Assembly (NCBI GenBank): GCA_020698575.1
Contig: CM036244.1
Span: 6,826,129 to 6,890,128 of the forward strand
From: Bostrychus sinensis
Taxonomy: Eukaryota > Chordata > Actinopteri > Gobiiformes > Eleotridae
Direction: 5' to 3'
DNA length: 64,000 bases
This document shows, one piece after another, positions 1 through 9,369 of the stretch; the first letter of the stretch is position 1, and each line of letters opens with the position of its first letter. The notes under the pieces were generated by a model. It made no database searches and was not told the DNA's origin. It was given only the letters and a program-made list of their open reading frames with translations. Position numbers and translations under genes: made by a program.

Positions 1-705
1 TACAGTCCTGAGTATAAGTACTACAGTACTACAGTACTACTGTACTGAAGTATGCGTACTACAATCCTGAGTATAAGTACTACAGTACTGAAGTATGCGT
101 ACTACAGTCCTGTGTATAAGTACTCCCGTGCTACAGTACTACAGTACTGAAGTATGTGTACTTCAGTCCTGAGTATAAGTACTACAGTACTGAAGTATGC
201 GTACTACAGTCCTGAGTATAAGTACTACAGTACTACAGTACTGAAGTATGTGTACTACAGTCCTGAGTATAAGTACTACAGTACTGAAGTATGCGTACTA
301 CAGTCCTGTGTATAAGTACTCCCGTGCTACAGTACTACAGTACTGAAGTATGTGTACTTCAGTCCTGAGTATAAGTACTACAGTACTGAAGTATGCGTAC
401 TACAGTCCTGAGTATAAGTACTACAGTACTACAGTACTGAAGTATGTGTACTACAGTCCTGAGTATAAGTACTACAGTACTGAAGTATGCGTACTACAGT
501 CCTGAGTATAAGTACTACAGTACTACAGTACTGAAGTATGCATACTACAGTCCTGAGTATAAGTACTACAGTACTACAGTACTGAAGTATGCGTAATACA
601 GTCCTGAGTATAAGTACTACAGTACTACAGTACTGAAGTATGCGTACTACAGTCCTGAGTATAAGTACTACAGTACTACAGTACTACAGTACTGAAGTAT
701 GCGTA
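1..705. repeat. Tandem array (about 43-bp family) in a protease intron
   Basis: Copies of a unit built from ACTACAGTCCTGAGTATAAG and GTACTGAAGTATGCGTACTA follow one another, some with an extra TACTACAG step. The array starts before the window and runs to about 10 bp before the acceptor of the protease exon at 716. It is intronic with respect to that gene. Confidence 0.9.
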
Positions 706-715
706 CCTGTCCCAG

Positions 716-855
716 GTTCACTCCCGAACGTCCTGCAGCAGGCCCAGGTGCCGCTGGTTTCCCGCAGCCTGTGTCAGAAAAACTTACCTCAATACAACAT
801 CACCGAGCTGATGGTGTGTGGGGGGTACGAGGAGGGGGGCGTGGACACCTGCCAG
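716..855 (+). CDS. tmprss15: Protease exon A (S1 domain, before the catalytic Ser)
   Basis: Acceptor CCCAG at 711-715, donor GT at 856. It completes a Gly codon from the previous exon and ends on the Gln codon that precedes GDSGGP. Confidence 0.9.
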
Positions 856-2185
856 GTACTACTCACCTGTCCTGCACACCTGTACTACTCACCTGTACTG
901 CACACCTGTGTACACACATCTGTTCTACTCACCTGTACTACACACCTGTACTACACACCTGTCCTGCACACCTGTACTACACACCTGTACTACTCACCTG
1001 TACTGCACACCTGTGTACACACCTGTACACACATCTGTTTTACTCACCTGTACTACACACCTGTACTACTCACTTGTCCTGCACACCTGTACTACACACC
1101 TGTACTACTCACCTGTATACACATCTGTACTACTCACCTGTACTACACACCTGTACTGCACACCTGTACTACTCACTTGTCCTGCACACCTGTACTACAC
1201 ACCTGTACTACTCACCTGTCCTGCACACCTGTGTACACACCTGTACACACATCTGTTCTACTCACCTGTACTGCACACCTGTACTACACACCTGTACTGC
1301 ACACCTGTATACACACCTGTACTACTCACCTGTATACACATCTGTACTACTCACCTGTACTATACACCTGTACTGCACACCTGTACACACATCTGTACTA
1401 CTCACCTGTATACACATCTGTACTACTCACCTGTACTGCACACCTGTACTGCACACCTGTCCTACTCACCTTTCCTGCACACCTGTACTGCACACCTGTC
1501 CTACTCACCTTTCCTGCACACCTGTACTGCACACCTGTCCAACTCACCTTTCCTGCACACCTGTACACACATCTGTACTACTCACCTGTATACACATCTG
1601 TACTACTCACCTGTATACACATCTGTACTACTCACCTGTACTGCACACCTGTACTGCACACCTGTCCTACTCACCTTTCCTGCACACCTGTCCTACTCAC
1701 CTTTCCTGCACACCTGTACTACTCACCTGTCACACCTGTACTACTCACCTGTCACACCTGTACTGCACACCTGTACTACTCACCTGTACTACTCACTTGT
1801 ACTGCACACCTGTACTACTCACCTGTGTACACACCTGTGCCCGGACTCTAGTCGTTGGTCTAGAGCTGGTCTGGTTTAGATCCAGGTCCAGTCCTTGTAT
1901 GTAATCCTTGGTTCTGGTCCCAGGGCGACTCGGGAGGGCCTCTGGTGCATCTGCAGCTCGGACACTGGACTCAGATCGGTGAGTACACACAGTACTGCAG
2001 TAATACTTTAATACTTCTGTAGTACTGCAGTAGGACAGGTGTAGGTAAATGCTGCACTCTGATTGGCTCCTTTAGGTGTGACATCATTTGGAGCCGGGTG
2101 TGGAAATCCTCGGAGTCCCGGAGTCTACGCCCGAGTCTCGGCCTTCACCTCCTGGATCGCTCAGACCCGGCGCTCTTACGGCTAA
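716..2185 (+). CDS. tmprss15: Trypsin-like serine protease, C-terminal three exons (enteropeptidase-like)
   Basis: Three exons, 716-855, 1924-1978 and 2076-2185, splice in phase (1, 0, 1) and give the last third of an S1 protease ending at TAA 2183-2185. Seen: VPLVSRSLC, then LPQYNITELMVCGGYEEGG, DTCQGDSGGPL with the catalytic serine, and GVTSFGAGCGNPRSPGVYAR followed by a WI helix. Asp six residues before the serine predicts cleavage after Lys or Arg. The YNIT stretch, the YEEGG loop, and Phe instead of Trp in TSFG resemble enteropeptidase more than trypsin, hepsin or polyserases. Enteropeptidase is the brush-border type II membrane protease that activates trypsinogen. The catalytic His and Asp exons and all N-terminal domains lie before the window, so the family is certain but the symbol is an inference. 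Both visible introns are short or array-filled. Confidence 0.65.
858..1845. repeat. Minisatellite CACCTGTACTAC / CACCTGTACTGCA in protease intron
   Basis: About 1 kb of 12-13 bp units (CACCTGTACTAC, CACCTGTCCTG, CATCTGTACTACT). The first unit begins at the exon A donor itself (CCAG|GTACTACTCACCTG). All three frames are nearly stop-free, which creates long false reading frames. Confidence 0.95.
1924..1978 (+). CDS. tmprss15: Protease exon B (GDSGGP catalytic serine)
   Basis: Acceptor CCCAG ends at 1923 and donor GTGAGT starts at 1979. It encodes GDSGGPLVHLQLGHWTQI plus one base. Confidence 0.95.
2076..2185 (+). CDS. tmprss15: Protease terminal exon
   Basis: Acceptor CTTTAG ends at 2075. Encodes GVTSFGAGCGN, PGVYARVS and the terminal WI-containing helix, then TAA. 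Confidence 0.95.
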
Positions 2186-2187
2186 TG

Positions 2188-2305
2188 GACTACAAATCCC
2201 AGAGTCTGGACTACAAATCCCAGAGTCTGGATTACAAATCCCAGGGTCTGGACTACAAATCCCAGAGTCTGGACTACAAATCCCATGGTCTGGACTACAA
2301 ATCAG
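2188..2305. repeat. 21-bp array GGACTACAAATCCCAGAGTC
   Basis: About six 21-bp copies directly after the protease stop codon, so they lie in its 3' untranslated region. Confidence 0.85.
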
Positions 2306-2657
2306 ATTTTTTGCTGCAAATCACTCAAAGTTAATGGACTACAAAAATAGCTTGCACTGTAACAGCTCATAGTTTATAAAAATCTATTTTATTAAATGGA
2401 AAATACAGATTTTGTTTTGTGTGACCCAAAGTTTGAAGTGATAAAACTTTAGGCCCTGCCCCACTGATTGGGAACCACTGCTAAAATGGGACTACAAAAA
2501 CCTTTGATTTGGACTACAATTCCCATGAATCTGTGCTGTTGTGTCAGCGTGGAAAGTGTTTTTCTCAGTAATTAATCACAGAAATGTAAAGCTTGTGTTT
2601 GCTCCTGGTTGTTTCTCCGAGTCTCAGGACTGACTCTGTTCCCTCTCTGTGATTCTA

Positions 2658-2667
2658 AATAAATAAA
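2658..2667 (+). terminator. Possible poly(A) signals of the protease gene
   Basis: Two overlapping AATAAA hexamers (2658-2663, 2662-2667) are the first canonical signals after the stop at 2185. Use is inferred. Confidence 0.4.
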
Positions 2668-2669
2668 TC

Positions 2670-3149
2670 TGTAAACAACTGTAAACAAACAGAAGTAAAC
2701 ATGGCTGTTTCCTGTCGTACGGATGATGGTGTCTCTGTCAGAGGGGGCGGGCTACACTGATGACGGAATCTGACAAAGCCCCATGTGCCACTGCTTATTA
2801 TTCAGAAATTATTTATTGTTTTTTGTGTTGTTGTTTATCAACATTCCTAAAATAAACAGCATTCAAAGACTGACATTACACACACTGTCCTCTGGGTGGC
2901 AGCACTACACATACTGTATTTATGAATATACACTGATGTGTACTGTAGTACTCAGCTGTAGTACTGAGTCCTATTGTACTGCCTCTGAGTAAAAGTATTT
3001 CCAGGACCCAGATTATGACGCAGTATTTATTGCAGTATTTATTGCAGTATTTATAGTTTTACAGTAGAATCATTAGAATCTTATTCACAGAGTAGAAAAC
3101 ACACGACCTTTGACCCTGATCAGCTGACAGTAACCACAGAGACAAGATT
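2670..3149. other. Intergenic, no gene seen
   Basis: AT-rich non-repetitive sequence with a short triplicate of GCAGTATTTATT near 3018-3055. No exon with flanking splice sites was seen on either strand. Confidence 0.5.
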
Positions 3150-3486
3150 GTAAGGAGCCGTCTGATTGGCCGACGCAGGAGGAGCCGTCTGATTGGTCGA
3201 CGCAGGAGGAGCCGTCTGATTGGCCGACAGAGGGAGAAGCCGTCTGATTGGCCGACAGAGGGAGGAGCCGTCTGATTGGTCGACGCAGGAGGAGCCGTCT
3301 GATTGGCTGACAGAGGGAGGAGCCGTCTGATTGGCCGACAGAGGGAGGAGCCGTCTGATTGGCCGACAGAGGGAGGAGCCGTCTGATTGGCCGACAGAAG
3401 GAGGAGCCGTCTGATTGGTCGACGCCGGAGGAGCCGTCTGATTGGCTGACAGAGGGAGGAGCCGTCTGATTGGCTGACGCAGGGCA
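3150..3486. repeat. 28-bp array, each unit with an inverted CCAAT box
   Basis: About twelve units of 28 bp containing GAGCCGTCTGATTGGCCGAC. Units vary at GGCCGAC/GGTCGAC/GGCTGAC and CAGAGGGA/GCAGGA. Every unit carries ATTGG. Confidence 0.95.
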
Positions 3487-3713
3487 TAATCAATAACAGT
3501 ATTTAATATTAAGATGAATATATTAATCTGAAGAATCCTCAGCCTGAGCCTCAGCAGCCTTTCACCACAGACCTGCAACACAAACATAAACAAAAAACAT
3601 AAACACAAACATGAACACAAAACATAAACACAAATGTACTGTGTGTTATATAAAACAGTGTTATTAAATAAATGTTATATATTATATTAATATGTAAATA
3701 TATGATAAACCAG

Positions 3714-4745
3714 GACTAAACCAGGTCTAAACCAGGTCTAAACCAGGACTAAACCAGGCTTAAACCAGGACTAAACCAGGTCTAAACCAGGCTTAAACCA
3801 GGACTAAACCAGGTCTAAACCAGGTCTAAACCAGGACTAAACCAGGACTAAACCAGGTCTAAACCAGGTCTAAACCAGGACTAAACCAGGTCTAAACCAG
3901 GTCTAAACCAGGACTAAACCAGGACTAAACCAGGTCTAAACCAGGACTAAACCAGGTCTAAACCAGGACTAAACCAGGTCTAAACCAGGCTTAAACCAGG
4001 ACTAAACCAGGTCTAAACCGAGTCTAAACCAGGACTAAACCAGGTCTAAACCAGGTCTAAACCAGGACTAAACCAGGTCTAAACCAGGACTAAACCAGGA
4101 CTAAACCAGGCTTAAACCAGGTCTAAACCAGGTCTAAACCAGGTCTGAACCAGGACTAAACCAGGACTAAACCAGGTCTAAACCAGGCTTAAACCAGGAC
4201 TAAACCAGGTCTAAACCAGGCTTAAACCAGGACTAAACCAGGTCTAAACCAGGACTAAACCAGGACTAAACCAGGTCTAAACCAGGACTAAACCAGGTCT
4301 AAACCAGGCTTAAACCAGAACTAAACCAGGTCTAAACCAGGTCTAAACCAGGACTAAACCAGGACTAAACCAGGTCTAAACCAGACTTAAACCAGGACTA
4401 AACCAGGTCTAAACCGGGTCTAAACCAGGTCTAAACCAGGACTAAACCAGGTCTAAACCAGGACTAAACCAGGCTTAAACCAGGACTAAACCAGGCTTAA
4501 ACCAGGTCTAAACCAGGACTAAACCAGGTCTAAACCAGGTCTAAACCAGGTCTGAACGAGGTCTGAACCAGGTCTAAACCAGGTCTAAACCCGGACTAAA
4601 CCAGGACTAAACCGGGACTAAACCGGTCTAAACTAGGACTAAACCAGGTCTAAACCAGGTCTAAACCAGGTCTGAACGAGGTCTAAACCAGGTCTGAACG
4701 AGGTCTGAACTAGGTCTAAACCAGGCCTAAACCAGGTCTAAACCA
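3714..4745. repeat. 11-bp minisatellite CTAAACCAGGA/T
   Basis: About 1 kb of CTAAACCAGGA and CTAAACCAGGT, with rarer GCTTAAACCAG and TCTGAACCAGG variants. The same motif recurs as small arrays at 23660-23700, 45001-45245 and 45721-45925. Confidence 0.97.
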
Positions 4746-4848
4746 TTATTTGAATTGATCTTTAACCCAAACTAAAATGAGAAAAGAGCAAACAGATGGG
4801 AAACTTCAGGAGGATCTGAGACAGAGCCTGGACCGGTTCTGATGGGAT

Positions 4849-5795
4849 GGGTTCTGGTGGGGGTCAGATGGGGCGATGGAGGGGTATGACAGGGGTGGGA
4901 TGGGTTCTGGTGGGGGTCAGACGGGGCGATGGAGGGGTATGACAGGGGTGGGATGGGTTCTGATGGGGGTCAGGGGTCAGACGGGGCGATGGAGGGGTAT
5001 GACAGGGGTGGGATGGGTTCTGGTGGGGGTCAGATGGGGCGATGGAGGGGTATGACAGGGGTGGGATGGGTTCTGATGGGGGTCAGGGGTCAGACGGGGC
5101 GATGGAGGGGTATGACAGGGGTGGGATGGGTTCTGATGGGGGTCAGGGGTCAGACGGGGCGATGGAGGAGTATGACAGGGGTGGGATGGGTTCTGGTGGG
5201 GGTCAGACGGGGCGATGGAGGGGTATGACAGGGGTGGGATGGGTTCTGATGGGGGTCAGACGGGGCGATGGAGGGGTATGACAGGGGTAGGATGGGTTCT
5301 GATGGGGGTCAGATGAGGCGATGGAGGGGTATGACAGGGGTGGGATGGGCTCTGATGGGGGTCAGGGGTCAGACGGGGCGATGGAGGGCTATGACAGGGG
5401 TGGGATGGGTTCTGGTGGGGGTCAGACGGGGCGATGGAGGGGTATGACAGGGGTGGGATGGGTTCTGGTGGGGGTCAGACGGGGCGATGGAGGGGTATGA
5501 CAGGGGTGGGATGGGTTCTGGTGGGGGTCAGGGGTCAGATGAGGCGATGGAGGGGTATGACAGGGGTGGGATGGGTTCTGGTGGGGGTCAGACGGGGGGA
5601 TGGAGGGGGTATGACAGGGGTGGGATGGGTTCTGGTGGGGGTCAGACGGGGCGATGGAGGGGTATGACAGGGGTGGGATGGGTTCTGATGGGGGTCAGGG
5701 GTCAGATGAGGCGATGGAGGGGTATGACAGGGGTGGGATGGGTTCTGGTGGGGGTCAGACGGGGCGATGGAGGGGTATGACAGGGGTGGGATGGG
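4849..5795. repeat. 53-bp G-rich minisatellite
   Basis: About 17 copies of a 53-bp unit (GGGGCGATGGAGGGGTATGA, CAGGGGTGGGATGGGTTCTG, GTGGGGGTCAGAC). Some copies carry an extra GGGGTCA step. The + strand has G-runs spaced as in G-quadruplex motifs. Confidence 0.97.
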
Positions 5796-6203
5796 TGTGT
5801 TTTCCGTCTGTTTGCAGAAAGACACAGTGAAGAAGCAGAGACACAGACAGAGGTTCAGAATGTTTTATTAAATCAACAGAATTCAACATTTACACTTCCA
5901 CAGGCTCTGGTCTGCAAACAGAGGGAAAACATCCGGATCGGGTCAGAACCGGGGCCGGGCCCACGAGAACTGCCCAGGACCTCTCAGGACCTCAGTCCAG
6001 TCCCACAGAGTCCAGCCAGGGCTCACGTCCCACAGCCTCTACAGTTCAACAGTTCTTAGACCAGAACCGGGTCTAAATGTGGACCGGGTCAGAACACAGA
6101 CGGGTCTGGAGGGGAGGGGTGGGTTCTCAACTGGTGGGTGGGGACCTCAAAGTGTGTCACGGGGAGCAGGATAGTTTCAATGTTCTTCATCTTATTTTAA
6201 TGA
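5796..6203. other. Unique intergenic stretch with a - strand poly(A) signal
   Basis: TTTATT near 5862 is AATAAA on the - strand. This may be the end of a long pwwp2a 3' untranslated region or of an unseen gene; no - strand coding exon is visible between here and 9370. Confidence 0.3.
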
Positions 6204-6207
6204 CGTG

Positions 6208-6612
6208 ACCAGGACCAGGTCTGGAGGGGGTCAGGACCAGGTCTGGAGCGGGTCAGGACCAGGTCTGGAGCGGGTCAGGACCAGGTCTGGAGCGGGTCAG
6301 GACCAGGTCTGGAGGGGGTCAGGACCAGGTCTGGAGGGGGTCAGGACCAGGACTGGAGCGGGTCAGGACCAGGTCTGGAGGGGGTCAGGACCAGGTCTGG
6401 AGCGGGTCAGGACCAGGTCTGGAGCGGGTCAGGACCAGGTCTGGAGCGGGTCAGGACCAGGTCTGGAGCGGGTCAGGACCAGGTCTGGAGCGGGTCAGGA
6501 CCAGGTCTGGAGGGGGTCAGGACCAGGTCTGGAGGGGGTCAGGACCAGGACTGGAGCGGGTCAGGACCAGGTCTGGAGGGGGTCAGGACCAGGTCTGGAG
6601 CGGGTCAGGACC
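6208..6612. repeat. 21-bp array GGTCAGGACCAGGTCTGGAG
   Basis: About 19 units of 21 bp, the last base being C or G (GGAGC or GGAGG). The block of several units is itself repeated (6230-6380 resembles 6450-6600). Confidence 0.95.
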
Positions 6613-7018
6613 AGAGGACTGGGACCTAACAGAATAAAGTTTGGCACTTAACTAAAATCAGTCAAACAGAGATGAAACGTGGCAGAGCGTCTCTAAAACC
6701 CAGAACCGGACCAGAACCAGGCCTGTATGAGTCCAGTCCAGCCCAGAGAACCAGACGAGAACACTTTAGACCTGGGTCAAAGTAACAACAGCAGTCCCAG
6801 TCTGACGGTAAAACAGCGACTTTAACATAACTCAATTTCCCAGGTTGCACTGGGTCAGAACACAGCTGCGTTATAACAGTGCGAGTCCATCAGAGACCAG
6901 AACCAGAACCAAAACCAAAACCAAAACCAGAACCAGAACCAGATAAAAAACAGATCTTACAGAACGTATTTAGGAAAGCCTCCATTTCCCATGATGCACC
7001 ACAGAGGCTTTAGGTCCT

Positions 7019-7392
7019 ACACTGCAAAAATATTAATATCTACGTGAGTTAAAATGACTTGAATTCAGATTATTATACTTGATCGGAGTAATTTTCACTA
7101 GATTGGATTTATTGGCTTATTACAAGATTATTTGACTTGTTTTAACTTATTTCTTTCTTATTTCAAGCAAAATGATCTGTCCATGGAATAAGTAGAATTT
7201 TCTTACCCCACTTACAGATAATTTTGCTTGGACAAAGTAACAATAGCTTGAAACAGGAAAGAAATAACTTAAAACAAGTCAAATAATCTTGTAATAAGTA
7301 AATATATCCAATCTAGCAAAAATTACTCCAATCAGGAATGATAATCTGAATTCAAGTCATTTTAACTTATGTAGAGAGATATTTTGCGGTGT
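7019..7392. mobile_element. Palindromic MITE
   Basis: The left end ACACTGCAAAAATATTAATA and the right end, ending TATTTTGCGGTGT, are inverted copies, and the match continues inward for most of each half (TTGAATTCAGATTAT versus ATAATCTGAATTCAA). It has no coding capacity. The CACTGCAAAA terminus is common in fish non-autonomous DNA elements; the superfamily is not assigned. Confidence 0.8.
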
Positions 7393-8067
7393 GCTGTCAG
7401 ATACTCAGGTCTCAGAGCGCACTGAGGCAGCCATGTTCTCTCCCGGGGCATCCTGAGAAACTAAGGGTTTGTCACAGTACGATTGCAGCGTTTGGTGCGG
7501 TTCTGTCGGGACTTTAACGTTCCGCCGTAGGAACAAAATCTGCTCGGGTAGCGGCGCCGAACGATGACGTAACGCATTCTTATCGGACGAGACTTCAAGC
7601 GAACGACGCGATTGGCCGCTCGTCCTCGCTAACACGGAAAAGTCGACCCAAGCACAGAGCTGAGCAGATTCATCAGATCTGACAGAGCTCGTTAGATTTA
7701 ATAGAAAAATATACATTGTTAGATATTTATTGTTGGTATGTTTGTTGTTTGACTGGGAGATGGTCAGATCTCTGCTGCAGATCTTTAACGGGTTCTGCCT
7801 CTGTAACAGCTGCACAATAACACTTGGAATAATGGAATAAAAAATTGCTGTGTTTTTCTCATATTTATTGATGATTTTTGGCTCCGCTAAGACTTTATTA
7901 TATTAATATGACAAGTCTGAATGGAATGTATACAAATGTTTTCAGCGGTGTGTTTTAATGAGCACTGGTGCTCCTAACTTTGGAAACTTAGGAGCACCAT
8001 CAAAAATGTAGGCGCAGTAAACAAAAAGTATGAGAGCACACGTTTCATAATATACTGTATAAAAGGG
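7393..8067. other. Unassigned sequence with a short transposon-like hairpin
   Basis: At 7965-8010 GGTGCTCCTAA and TTAGGAGCACC form an inverted pair, as in decayed DNA-transposon termini. A 136-codon - strand frame (7815-7405) has no recognisable domain and no splice support, so I do not call it a gene. Confidence 0.35.
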
Positions 8068-8710
8068 TTAAAGGAACAGGCAAGGGATTTTCCAGACTAA
8101 ACTGTGTTCTTCCCTGATCTTAGCTGAGTTGATGCGTACCTCTCTGGTTTTAGTCCGTGCCCTTTGCCTGGGGAGCGACGCTAATTTGTCAGCATTTAGC
8201 TTTGCCAAGCAAATCCCTATGGAACCAAACACGGCTCAAGTTAGAAGCAACCAAGCTCTTCCACGTTTTCCGTTCCACAGTTCGACAAAAATGAAAAGTG
8301 GCGAGTTTCTAAGCGGATAAAAATTGGAACTATAATGTAAGGCCTAATAACAATTTAGGAGCACTTCGACATTAGTGCAGTGATATCTTCACTCCTAAAA
8401 AATTCCCATAAATATACCCATTTTTATTCGCTTAGAAAATCTCCTTTTCATTTTTGTGAAACTGTACTTGGGTCATGTAATACTCGCATAACCGTATTTA
8501 AATCGGGAAAAACGTGGAAGAGCTTGGTAGCTTCTAACTTGAGCCACGTTTGGTTCCATAGGGATATGCTCAGCAAAGCTAAATGCTAACAAATTAGCGC
8601 CGCTCCCCAGGCCCACACAGGGCACACAGACCACAGAGGTACGCATCAACTCGTCTGAGATCAGGGAACAACAGAGTTTAGGATGGAAAAACACTTGCCT
8701 GTTCCTTTAA
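8068..8710. mobile_element. TTAA-flanked foldback element
   Basis: It starts TTAAAGGAACAGGCAAG and ends CTTGCCTGTTCCTTTAA, giving TTAA at both outer edges. The arms (about 8072-8275 and 8503-8706) are inverted copies, for example GGAACCAAACACGGCTCAAG versus its complement at 8538-8557. TTAA duplications are typical of piggyBac and Kolobok families. No transposase is present. Confidence 0.8.
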
Positions 8711-9020
8711 GGCAAGGTAGACTTTAATGCTCCCTGTAGGGAAATTCGTTCTCTGCAGTTGACCCGTCCTTCAGTGTCTCTGAGGCGGCCCAGCAGGAGC
8801 AGTGGGCTGCCGCGGTGCAGCGCCAGGGAACCCTTCTCCAGACCTGAGCCAGGATCCGGGTCAGGACCTTGCTGGAGGATTACTGTGTATATTTAGAGGT
8901 TGATGGGGAAACCCACCCAGACACGGGGAGAACATGCGACCTCCACACAGAAAGGCCCCACACAGTCCGGGAATCTAACCCGGGACCTTCTTGCTGTGAG
9001 GCGAGAGTGCACACAATTTC
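8711..9020 (-). mobile_element. tRNA-headed SINE
   Basis: Read on the - strand, it has a tRNA-like head (ACTCTCGCCTCACAGCAAG, then GGTTAGATTCCC as B box), a CTGTGTGGGGCCTTTCTGTG body and a LINE-like tail containing GAATTTCCCTACAGGGAGC. It abuts the TTAA element directly. Related copies occur at 42400-42610 and 44425-44510. Confidence 0.75.
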
Positions 9021-9095
9021 AAGCCCTGCAGTGTTGGACTAAACAAATTAAAATTATATTAAATAAAGATGACCATCACCATCAGCAGGCTCATA

Positions 9096-9101
9096 TTTAT
9101 T
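9096..9101 (-). terminator. Likely pwwp2a poly(A) signal
   Basis: TTTATT, AATAAA on the - strand, lies 270 bp after the pwwp2a stop codon. A more distal candidate is at about 5862. Confidence 0.45.
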
Positions 9102-9369
9102 TAATTTCCTTATAACTTAGTATTGTGCTGCTTTAAACTCTGTAGTTTTCAAAGGCATTACTGAATAAGAATTACTATTTTTTATGTACTTTTAAACAAA
9201 ACACCATTAGTACAGTTCATCACCAAGCGACATTACCCGAGCAGAATTTGTACCATCTCAGTTCGTCTCTAACGTTAGCGTGGGTTTGTTGTCTCTGTGT
9301 GCGTCCGTCCTCACACTGATCGCTGTTGTGTTCTAAAACTGGCTCCTGCGCGCGCCGATAACGCGGCCG

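Noticed and set aside
640..1904. 400-codon frames with CTTHLYY repeats
   Set aside because: They fuse the true protease exon with intron array; the GDSGGP exon is reached only by splicing at 855.
7405..7815. 136-codon - strand frame
   Set aside because: No domain or compositional signal, and it lies between transposon remnants.
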